Part shown: positions 1 through 6,065 of the stretch, piece after piece
Layout: each line of letters begins with the position of its first letter
How positions within the stretch are numbered: the first letter of the stretch is position 1
From: Oscillospiraceae bacterium
Lineage (GTDB): Bacteria > Bacillota > Clostridia > Oscillospirales > Ruminococcaceae
Direction of reading: 5' to 3'
Length of the DNA: 8,117 nucleotides
Assembly: GCA_016296165.1 (NCBI GenBank)
Contig: JAEDJV010000112.1
Span: forward strand, 1 to 8,117
Translations under genes and position numbers: made by a program
The notes under the pieces: model-generated
Told to the model about the DNA's origin: nothing
Database searches by the model: none
Seen by the model: only the letters and a program-made list of their open reading frames with translations

Positions 1-695
1 ATGCCATCGCTGATAATGCTGATAAGTTTTCGCATATAACCAGTCTTTTTGTAGGTGACATGGATTATGAGGAGTGCGAGATATCCTGGATTATGCAGGG
101 GGATTACAGCAGAATCTGGGAGGCAATGCCGCAGCTTAAGGAGATCACTGTCAAGGGCAGCACAGATCTGAAACTCGGAAAGATAAAGCACAGCAGCCTT
201 GAGTCACTTACAATTATATGCGGCGGCCTTGGTTCTGATGTTATTAAGGAAATTGAAGAAGCCGAGCTCCCTGAACTTAAGAAGCTTCTTATTTATATAG
301 GAAGCGACAACTACGGATTTGACGGAGATGCGGATACTGTAAGAAGTCTTCTCGCAAATTCAGATTTTCCGAAACTTGAATACCTCGGAATAGCGGACAG
401 CGAGATTCAGGATGAGCTTACAGCTGTTGTGCTTGACTGCAAATATATCGACAGTATAACAACACTCGATTTGTCTTGCGGAACTATAACGGACAAGGGC
501 GGCGAACTTCTTCTTAAAAAACTTCCTGAGTTTAAGAATCTTAAAAAACTTGACTTGTCATACAACTACCTTTCAGATGAGATGAAAGATAAGCTTACTG
601 CTGCTGCACCGGGCGTTGAGATGGATCTTTCTGATTCTCAGGAGGCAGAAGAGTGGGACGGAGAGTTATGGCTCAATGCAATGGTGACAGAATAA
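1..695 (+). CDS. STM4015-family leucine-rich-repeat protein (5' partial)
   Basis: The reading frame is open from the first complete codon (position 3) to a TAA at 693-695, giving 230 visible residues, so the true start lies upstream of the window. An in-frame ATG at 60 is not the likely start. The residues before it (SLFVGD, running into MDYEECEISWI) continue a segment I recognise as typical of the STM4015 family. The rest shows degenerate leucine-rich repeats, for example LESLTI, LPELKKLLIYIG, LEYLGIADSEI, ITTLDLSCGTI and LKKLDLSYNYLSD, and ends in an acidic tail. There is no signal peptide or membrane segment in the visible part, so it is probably cytoplasmic. Leucine-rich repeats usually bind proteins, so a scaffold or substrate-recognition role for the downstream enzymes is an inference. 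It is the first visible gene of the operon and its end overlaps the next gene by 43 nt. The family is known to co-occur with STM4014-STM4011; no function is established that I know of. Confidence 0.85.
   Translation, partial: AIADNADKFSHITSLFVGDMDYEECEISWIMQGDYSRIWEAMPQLKEITVKGSTDLKLGKIKHSSLESLTIICGGLGSDVIKEIEEAELPELKKLLIYIGSDNYGFDGDADTVRSLLANSDFPKLEYLGIADSEIQDELTAVVLDCKYIDSITTLDLSCGTITDKGGELLLKKLPEFKNLKKLDLSYNYLSDEMKDKLTAAAPGVEMDLSDSQEAEEWDGELWLNAMVTE
641..645 (+). promoter_or_regulatory. Shine-Dalgarno site deciding the GTG start of the ATP-grasp gene
   Basis: A perfect GGAGG lies 7 nt upstream of a GTG at 653, inside the end of the preceding gene. The alternative ATG at 668 has only GGAG at 660-663 with a 4-nt spacer, which is too close for an efficient site. 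This favours initiation at GTG 653 and translational coupling to the leucine-rich-repeat gene. Confidence 0.6.
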
Positions 696-1699
696 TTCTG
701 CTTGGGAATAAGGGCAAAAGAAAATCTTATTTTGAAAAAGCTGTTTCAGAAAGCGGGTTAGACTATAGATTTTACAGCCATGAAGAGCTTGATATTCTTC
801 GGAAAAATGAAGATCTGTCATCGGTTATACTGAAGATTGATCCGCCTGTGACGGACAGCGTAAGGATAGATGAGCTGAAAAATTTTACTGACAGGTACAT
901 AAAAATGCTTGGTACGGTTTCACAGCTGCCGGTGCTTGAACATTTTAATTCACCGGACGCTGTTGCTGCACTTCTTGACAAGAAAAAATGCAAGCAGCGG
1001 CTTATTAATGAAAATATCCCTGTTACTCATATGTATGACAGGGAGTTTTCATGTACCGATGAGCTGCTTGAGTTTATGGTTGAAAACAGTATTTCGCAGA
1101 TATTCGTAAAGCCACTTACCGGTTCGGGGGCGGCCGGTGTGACCGCAGTGAGATTTTCACCGTCGAGAAACAGTCTGATAGCATATTCGTGTGCTGCAGT
1201 TGATAACGGTAGTCCTGTGAACACAAAGAAACTGACCAGATATGAAAACAGGGAAGCAAAAAGACTCCTTGATGTACTCCTTTCATTACCGTGTATTACA
1301 GAAAGATGGCATGTCAAATCACGCTGTAACGGATACAGCTATGATCTTCGTATAGTTATGCAGGACGGAAATGCTGACTATATTCTTCCCCGTCTCTCCA
1401 AAGGTCCAGTCACGAACCTTCACCTGAATAATCACGCAGAATACTATGAAAATCTCGGCCTTGAAGATGCACTTACCGGGGAGATTACCGATATATGCAG
1501 GAGAGCGGTTCGCTGTTTTCCGGGACTCAGAAGTGTGGGTATAGATGTGCTTATCGAAAAAGGCAGACCATATATTATAGAAATGAACGGACAGGGAGAT
1601 CTTATTTATCAGGATATTTTCAGTGAAAATATTATATACAGAAGTCAGGTAGAAATAATGAAAAAAATATTTAAGGAAAAGGAGAAAAGTTATGAGTGA
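653..1699 (+). CDS. STM4014-family ATP-grasp protein
   Basis: This is a 348-residue protein read from GTG 653; ATG 668 would give 343 residues. It has an ATP-grasp layout. There is an N-terminal alpha/beta pre-ATP domain (about 11-95, IILLGN near its start). A lid-preceding helix follows with LLDKKKCKQRL (108-118). Next come a phosphate-binding lysine and glycine-rich loop, FVKPLTGSGAAGV (151-163, K153), and adenine/ribose-side E217 and a DLR (231-233). The metal-binding end holds GID (296-298) and E310-x-N312 in IIEMNG. ATP-grasp enzymes join a carboxylate to an amine, thiol or hydroxyl through an acyl-phosphate. The substrate here is unknown. No transmembrane segment is seen, so it should be cytosolic. 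It overlaps the upstream gene by 43 nt and the downstream gene by 8 nt, so it is translated as part of one operon. The STM4014 family assignment rests on fold plus conserved position between the leucine-rich-repeat and sulfatase-like genes. Confidence 0.88.
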   Translation: MGRRVMAQCNGDRIILLGNKGKRKSYFEKAVSESGLDYRFYSHEELDILRKNEDLSSVILKIDPPVTDSVRIDELKNFTDRYIKMLGTVSQLPVLEHFNSPDAVAALLDKKKCKQRLINENIPVTHMYDREFSCTDELLEFMVENSISQIFVKPLTGSGAAGVTAVRFSPSRNSLIAYSCAAVDNGSPVNTKKLTRYENREAKRLLDVLLSLPCITERWHVKSRCNGYSYDLRIVMQDGNADYILPRLSKGPVTNLHLNNHAEYYENLGLEDALTGEITDICRRAVRCFPGLRSVGIDVLIEKGRPYIIEMNGQGDLIYQDIFSENIIYRSQVEIMKKIFKEKEKSYE

Positions 1700-2540
1700 A
1701 ATACCATTTTCAGCTTTCAGAACAAAAATGAATCAGAAGGACAGCTCTGTGGATATGTCAAAGGTTGTGGGAAGTCATGATATATTATTTATCTGTCTGG
1801 ACACACTAAGATATGATGCTGCAGCTGAGGAGGAAAAGAACGGCGGAACTCCGGTTCTTAACCGTTACGGAGCATGGGAAAAACGTCAGGCTCCGGGTAA
1901 TTTTACATACCCGTCCCATCATGCGATATTTGCCGGATTTCTTCCGATGAAGGATGAGGCAAAGAGTATTGCTGAGAGTAAACCTCTGTTTATGGCAAAG
2001 GGAATTAACAGAAATCTGCCGCCGGATATATATGAATTTTCAGGCGGAAGTATCCCGAAGGGATTAAGTGAGGACGGTTATGACACATGGTGCGTAGGCG
2101 GCGTGACATTTTTCGATAAGCGTTCAGATATAGGTAAAGTGTTTCCGTCGATGTTCGAAAAAAGCTGGTGGAATCCGTCTTTTGCCTGTCCTGTAAAGGA
2201 AAGCGTAAAGAATCAGGTTGACTTTATCATAAACAGACTCGATAAGGATGCAGATGACAGAAAAATCTTCATGTACCTGAATGTCTGCGCTATACACTAT
2301 CCGAATAATTTTTATCTTGAAGGCGAAAAAAATGACTGCCTTGAATCACACAGAGCGGCACTCAGATATACAGACGAACATCTCGGAAGACTGTTTGATG
2401 CATGGAAGGAAAAGAGAGGAGATACATTTGTGGTATGTTTCTCTGATCACGGCACATGCTATGGTGAGGATGGTTATTCATTTCATGCAGTAAATCACCC
2501 TGCAGTAAATACCGTTCCGTACAAGCATTTTTTCCTGTAA
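1692..2540 (+). CDS. STM4013-family sulfatase/alkaline-phosphatase-fold hydrolase
   Basis: This is a 282-residue protein starting at ATG 1692, with GGAG at 1681-1684 and a 7-nt spacer. Alkaline-phosphatase-superfamily marks are visible. The first metal ligand is in ICLDTLRYD (D37). The nucleophile region is NFTYPSHHAIFAG (70-82). The distal metal ligands are in SDHG (D252, H253), with H202 (AIHYPN) and H265 nearby. At the position where sulfatases carry the cysteine that becomes formylglycine (C-x-P-x-R), this protein has T72-Y-P-S-H. A threonine nucleophile is what phosphodiesterases and phosphotransferases of the superfamily use, so phosphoester chemistry is more likely than sulfate-ester hydrolysis (inference). 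There is no signal peptide or membrane anchor, unlike secreted sulfatases, so it is probably cytosolic. The ending HPAVNTVPYKHFFL suits the STM4013 family and the length is full. It overlaps the ATP-grasp gene by 8 nt and precedes the first radical SAM gene by 4 nt. Confidence 0.88.
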   Translation: MSEIPFSAFRTKMNQKDSSVDMSKVVGSHDILFICLDTLRYDAAAEEEKNGGTPVLNRYGAWEKRQAPGNFTYPSHHAIFAGFLPMKDEAKSIAESKPLFMAKGINRNLPPDIYEFSGGSIPKGLSEDGYDTWCVGGVTFFDKRSDIGKVFPSMFEKSWWNPSFACPVKESVKNQVDFIINRLDKDADDRKIFMYLNVCAIHYPNNFYLEGEKNDCLESHRAALRYTDEHLGRLFDAWKEKRGDTFVVCFSDHGTCYGEDGYSFHAVNHPAVNTVPYKHFFL

Positions 2541-2544
2541 CATT

Positions 2545-3825
2545 ATGAACAGATATATTCAGTATATGTACAGCTATCCGCACAAGACTGCGTACAGAAA
2601 ACTTGAGAATATAAGTTTCAGAGACTATGTGCATACACTTTCCGGAACGGGGCACAGCCTGTATCTGCACATTCCGTTCTGCGAGAGCAAATGCGGTTAC
2701 TGTAATCTTTTTTCCGTAACCGGTCTTACGGATGATTTTTTTGAAAAATACACTTCTGCAGTAATAAGGCAGATAAAGCAGTTTGGTGAGATTATTCCTG
2801 CTGATACTGTTTTCGAAGATATTACTGTGGGAGGGGGAACACCCCTGCTTATGAATGAGCATTTCCTGGGGCAGATCTTCGAAAATATTTTCAGATATCT
2901 TCCGGTAAGAGAGGGCGGCAGTTTAATTATCGAGACAGCACCGGAGCAAACTACGGAAGAAAAAGTGCGGTTTCTGAAAAGTCTGGGTGTTACCAGAGTG
3001 AGTATGGGGATACAGAGCTTTGATGACAGTGAACTGAGATGGCTCCGGAGATATCATTCGTCTGAAAGTGCACTAAGAGCAGCCTCAGTTCTCAACAATT
3101 CCGGATTCAAATGTTTGAACTTTGATTTTATCTACGGACTTCCTTCACAGACAGAAAGAAGTCTCATCTCATCTCTCAGTAAGGCACTTGAGTTTTCACC
3201 TGATGAGATATTTCTTTATCCGCTTTACATAAAGCACGGAGTAAAGCTTATGAGTGAGAAAAATGTACCTGATCCGGAGCATACTTTCAGACTGTATGAA
3301 TGCGGAAGGAGATTTCTGAATGATAATGGATTTTTTCAGAGTTCAATGAGAAGATTCACAAAGGAGAAAAATACTTCATTTTCAGAGTGCGGAATGAAGA
3401 GTTCGCTTTCACTTGGGTGCGGCGGAAGAAGTTATCTCGGAAATCTTCACGCATGTACGCCCTACAGAACCGACAGATGTTCGGCGGTGGCTGAACTTGA
3501 GAGTTTTATCAGTACGGAAGATTATATGAAAATAAATCACGGGATTATTCTTGATGATGATGAGCTCAGGAGAAGATATGCGATAAGACATGCATTTATT
3601 CTTCCGGGAATAAGTACTGAGGTTTACCGGGAAAGATTTAAAAGAAAATTTACAGATGATTTTCCGGTATTTAAAAAATGGATACAGGAAGGATATTTTT
3701 CTGAAAAAGACGGTATGATTACTTTAACTGAAACCGGTATGGGACTTTCTGATATGTTAGGCCCCGAGCTTATTTCGGAAAAAATAAAAAACAGAATGCT
3801 TGAGTGGGAAATAAAAAATGGATAG
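2545..3825 (+). CDS. STM4012-family radical SAM protein (HemN-like)
   Basis: This is a 426-residue cytosolic radical SAM enzyme of the coproporphyrinogen III oxidase-like (HemN/HemW) branch. The N-terminal signature YSYPHKTAYR (9-18) is a hallmark I associate with STM4012. It is followed by the [4Fe-4S]/SAM motif C46-x3-C50-x2-C53 in PFCESKCGYCNLF, the SAM-binding GGGTP (96-100), RVSMGIQSF (151-159) and FDFIYGLPSQT (193-203). The fourth cysteine of true HemN (CxxxCxxCxC) is absent, so haem synthesis is unlikely. The C-terminal third resembles the HemN_C winged-helix region, ending in an LTETG turn. ATG 2545 is 4 nt after the previous stop. No Shine-Dalgarno is visible in front of it, so translation probably relies on ribosomes re-initiating after the sulfatase-like gene. 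A later start would remove the signature. It overlaps the next gene by 8 nt. The substrate is unknown. Confidence 0.9.
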   Translation: MNRYIQYMYSYPHKTAYRKLENISFRDYVHTLSGTGHSLYLHIPFCESKCGYCNLFSVTGLTDDFFEKYTSAVIRQIKQFGEIIPADTVFEDITVGGGTPLLMNEHFLGQIFENIFRYLPVREGGSLIIETAPEQTTEEKVRFLKSLGVTRVSMGIQSFDDSELRWLRRYHSSESALRAASVLNNSGFKCLNFDFIYGLPSQTERSLISSLSKALEFSPDEIFLYPLYIKHGVKLMSEKNVPDPEHTFRLYECGRRFLNDNGFFQSSMRRFTKEKNTSFSECGMKSSLSLGCGGRSYLGNLHACTPYRTDRCSAVAELESFISTEDYMKINHGIILDDDELRRRYAIRHAFILPGISTEVYRERFKRKFTDDFPVFKKWIQEGYFSEKDGMITLTETGMGLSDMLGPELISEKIKNRMLEWEIKNG

Positions 3826-5281
3826 AAAAACGGTGGTGTACAGAGGAAGCTTAAAAAGCTGCAATTACAGATGCTCATACTGTCCGTTCTCAAAACACCG
3901 TGCACTGAAGGGTGAAACAGAAAAAGACAGAGAGGCGCTGCTCAGATTCTGCAATAGTATTAAAGAGAGAGCAGAGTCAGAAAACATAGGTGCTGTTTTT
4001 ATTACACCTTACGGAGAAGCGGCAATATATGAGTATTACTGGGATGCAATGGCAGGGCTTTCACAGACTTCATCTGTTGAGTATGTTGGAATACAGACTA
4101 ATCTTAGCTTTGATGTATTTCATATGACAGGAAGGTTTGAAAAAGCCGGAGGCCTGAAAGAAAAGCTGAGATTATGGGCTACATTTCATCCGGAGATGAC
4201 TGCTGCGGAGGACTTTGCTGAAAAATGCAGGATACTTACCGGTATGGGTGTCTCTGTCTGTGCGGGTGCAGTAGGTGTTCCTGAAAATATCAGGCTGATA
4301 AAAAACCTCAGAGTGCTTCTGCCACCTGAGGTATATCTGTGGATTAATAAAATGGACGGACTCGGACGCAGTTATACACGGGAAGAGATCAATGCCTTTC
4401 TTTCTGCTGATCCGTTTTTTGAAAATGAGCTGAAACTGCATGCAGCTGATCCTGATATGTGTGCCGGAAGGTGTTTTGTGGAATCAGAGGGAAATGTGCA
4501 TACATGTAATATAAGCAGAACGAAGTCTGCAAACTGGTATGATTCTGCTCCGGAAGAAATCTGGTCGCCTCTGTGCACGAGGAAGATCTGCAGCTGTTAT
4601 CTTGCATACGGAGGGAGAACAGACTTTGAAAATCTGTTCGGCAGTTACCCTGTTTTCAGGCAGCCGTTCAGGGCAAAAGCTGTTTTCTGTGACATAGACG
4701 GAACTATAATCAGAACCGGTCAGAAGGGACTTTCTGAAAGAAACCGTGCCGTTCTTCAGGCTGTATCGCAGATGTGTCCGGTTTTTTTCGTGACATCGCT
4801 TCCGTATGAAAAAGCTGTGTCTGTACTGAAGAATGATACTGATATATTCAGCGGCGGAGCATGTGCGTCAGGCGGATATATTTTTATAAAGGAAAACGGG
4901 GATATAACTGAAAAAGTATTCCCGGCAGAAGGCATTTCCTCTTCGGTCATCAGGAGAATATCTGAAGAAAAGCATGCAAAAGTTAAAATTTTCAGATACA
5001 AAAAAGAGATTTACAAAGTTACTCTTTACAGGAAACGGGGAGATGACTGGAGTACTGAAGAAACAGAACAGATATCTGATATGATTTCAGGAAAGGTGAG
5101 GGTATTTGCCGAAAAAAACTGTCTTCAGATAGTCTCGGTTAAGGCCGGTAAAGGCAATGCTGTCAGAGAGATATGCATGCATACCGGAATTTCACCGGAA
5201 TATACGGTGGCATTAGGAAATGATACTGAGGATCTTGCTATGAAAGAAGTCTGCGGTTTTTATAAGGAAATAAAATTATGA
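3818..5281 (+). CDS. STM4011-family radical SAM protein fused to a HAD phosphatase-like domain
   Basis: This is a 487-residue two-domain protein starting at ATG 3818 (GGGA at 3806-3809). The N-terminal part (about 1-280) is radical SAM, with C15-x3-C19-x2-C22 in KSCNYRCSYCPF. It also has six clustered C-terminal cysteines (C215, C219, C230, C253, C258, C260), including a VESEGNVHTC element like those in proteins with SPASM/twitch auxiliary Fe-S clusters. From about residue 287 (nt 4676) the frame continues without a stop into a HAD domain. This has FCDIDGT (nucleophile D292, acid D294), motif II FVTS (T326/S327), motif III lysine GKGN (K445) and metal motif ALGNDTEDLAM (465-475). About 110 residues between motifs II and III look like a Cof-type (C2) cap. 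The HAD part stops about 12 residues after motif IV, shorter than usual Cof phosphatases. Plain STM4011 proteins, as I know them, are about 280-300 residues and lack HAD. The stop overlaps the transporter start (ATGA). Specific substrates are unknown. Confidence 0.88.
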   Translation: MDRKTVVYRGSLKSCNYRCSYCPFSKHRALKGETEKDREALLRFCNSIKERAESENIGAVFITPYGEAAIYEYYWDAMAGLSQTSSVEYVGIQTNLSFDVFHMTGRFEKAGGLKEKLRLWATFHPEMTAAEDFAEKCRILTGMGVSVCAGAVGVPENIRLIKNLRVLLPPEVYLWINKMDGLGRSYTREEINAFLSADPFFENELKLHAADPDMCAGRCFVESEGNVHTCNISRTKSANWYDSAPEEIWSPLCTRKICSCYLAYGGRTDFENLFGSYPVFRQPFRAKAVFCDIDGTIIRTGQKGLSERNRAVLQAVSQMCPVFFVTSLPYEKAVSVLKNDTDIFSGGACASGGYIFIKENGDITEKVFPAEGISSSVIRRISEEKHAKVKIFRYKKEIYKVTLYRKRGDDWSTEETEQISDMISGKVRVFAEKNCLQIVSVKAGKGNAVREICMHTGISPEYTVALGNDTEDLAMKEVCGFYKEIKL

Positions 5282-5763
5282 CGAAGAAACTTACTGAGAT
5301 GTCCGTGCTCACAGCAATTGCTCTGATAATATTTACTGTCGAATCCCATATCCCGAATCTTTCCCCGATACCGGAAATGAAACCTGGTCTGGCAAATATA
5401 ATAACGGTCTATGCCGTATACAGATTCAGCCCTTCGGAAACAGCCCTTATAGTTGCTGCAAGAATCATACTCGGCTCAGTATTTACCGGAAATGTTTCAG
5501 TAATGCTTTACAGTATGTCAGGTGCGGTACTGTGCCTTGCGGGAATGATACTGATAAAGAAGATCATTCCTGAAAAATACATGTACCTCAGCAGTATAGC
5601 CGGCGCAGTTCTTCACAATACCGGCCAGCTGATCGCCGCTGTTTTCATTATGCATACAACAGCAGTTATTGCATATTATCCTTTTCTTATTATTACAGGG
5701 TGCATATCAGGTCTGTTCACCGGGTTGTGTGCGCAGTATGTTGTTTTACGGGTGAAGAGGTGA
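5278..5763 (+). CDS. Gx transporter family membrane protein (ECF S-component-like; Hpre_diP_synt_I)
   Basis: This is a 161-residue, very hydrophobic protein with about five to six membrane segments. It matches the Gx transporter family, long misannotated as heptaprenyl diphosphate synthase component I. Landmarks are MKPGLANIITVYAVYRF (34-50), ARIILGSVFTGN (61-72), AGAVLHNTGQL (108-118) and a C-terminal GLFTGLCAQYVVL helix. The family resembles substrate-binding S components of ECF vitamin transporters. In Clostridia it is often found beside NusG-domain-II and FMN-binding proteins, neither of which is visible here. ATG 5278 overlaps the preceding TGA (ATGA), with AAGGA at 5264-5268, so it is translationally coupled to the radical SAM-HAD gene. 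That coupling suggests it moves a substrate or product of the STM4011-4015 enzymes, or a cofactor precursor (inference). No ECF ATPase or T component is present in the window, so a shared or solitary mode would be needed. Confidence 0.85.
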   Translation: MTKKLTEMSVLTAIALIIFTVESHIPNLSPIPEMKPGLANIITVYAVYRFSPSETALIVAARIILGSVFTGNVSVMLYSMSGAVLCLAGMILIKKIIPEKYMYLSSIAGAVLHNTGQLIAAVFIMHTTAVIAYYPFLIITGCISGLFTGLCAQYVVLRVKR

Positions 5764-5771
5764 TGCGGGGG

Positions 5772-6005
5772 GATTTCTGCATTTATTTCTTCAAGTGTCA
5801 TCTCCGGAACGACTCTTGCTTCATTGCGTAATGCATCAATAACTGTCTGAGCTTCTATCTGAGCTTTTTTTGATTCAGGTAAAGATGTAAATACAATATA
5901 TATACTTCTGTAATGATTATACAGATCAGGATTGATTTCTATATACTTAGACTTATTTTTTTCATACTGAGGTTTATTTTTTCTATACTCAGGTTTTATT
6001 GTATC
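5772..6005 (-). pseudogene. Start-less minus-strand coding remnant, possibly a small antitoxin-like gene
   Basis: On the minus strand a frame with no ATG, GTG or TTG at its head is open from about 6020 down past 5772, where it runs into the 3' end of the transporter gene and ends at a TAA at 5676-5678. The first part reads as heptad-like repeats (KPEYRKN, KPQYEKN, KSKYIEI). It then gives protein-like sequence, including NPDLYNHYRSIYIVFTSLPE and, further on, DALRNEARVVPEMTLEEI. Composition and codon use look coding, unlike ordinary antisense noise. Coding character stops at NAEI (5772), next to a run of six G, as if a gene had been cut there and joined to the operon end. The ending reminds me of the C-termini of small type II antitoxins in Firmicutes, but this is from memory and weak. 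It has neither its own start nor a natural stop, so it is probably non-functional. Confidence 0.45.
5943..6005 (+). repeat. Three 21-bp tandem repeats, A+T-rich
   Basis: Three imperfect units of exactly 21 bp lie head to tail at 5943-5963, 5964-5984 and 5985-6005. Each begins ATACT followed by AG and a T-rich run. Read on the minus strand each unit encodes seven residues (K-S/P-x-Y-x-x-x). The period being a multiple of three fits an origin inside a coding sequence. The third unit contains the -35 region of the downstream promoter. Confidence 0.7.
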
Positions 6006-6027
6006 TGCAAAGAATATATGCTATAAT
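5999..6027 (+). promoter_or_regulatory. Extended -10 promoter for the AAA-ATPase-like gene
   Basis: TATAAT at 6022-6027 matches the -10 consensus perfectly and is preceded by TG-n (6019-6021), the extended -10 element. A weak -35, TTGTAT at 5999-6004, stands exactly 17 nt upstream. The gene start is 39 nt downstream of the -10, leaving a short leader. This suggests the gene at 6066 is transcribed independently of the operon to its left. A vegetative sigma factor is expected. Confidence 0.75.
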
Positions 6028-6065
6028 AATACCAATGGATACTGTTAAGAAAGGGAGTTAATCTT

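Noticed and set aside
60..695. Leucine-rich-repeat gene starting at ATG 60
   Set aside because: The frame is open to the window edge and the residues before ATG 60 fit the family, so the gene is 5' partial.
2362..2862. Long minus-strand frame of 166 codons opposite the hydrolase and first radical SAM gene
   Set aside because: It is antisense to two genes with clear catalytic motifs, has no family resemblance, and crosses their junction.
2545..3825. Coproporphyrinogen III oxidase (hemN/hemW) or sulfatase-maturing enzyme
   Set aside because: It has the STM4012 N-terminal signature, lacks the HemN fourth cysteine, and the neighbouring sulfatase-like protein has no Cys to mature.
5278..5763. 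Heptaprenyl diphosphate synthase component I
   Set aside because: This is an old annotation for the family. The protein is an integral membrane S-component-like transporter with no prenyltransferase motifs.
5848..5872. Possible terminator after the transporter gene (AGCT...AGCT followed by T7)
   Set aside because: The stem is only four firm base pairs with wobble extensions and lies inside the minus-strand coding remnant, so it is probably chance.
5943..6005. CRISPR array
   Set aside because: The 21-bp units are contiguous with no spacers and are imperfect, so this is a tandem repeat.
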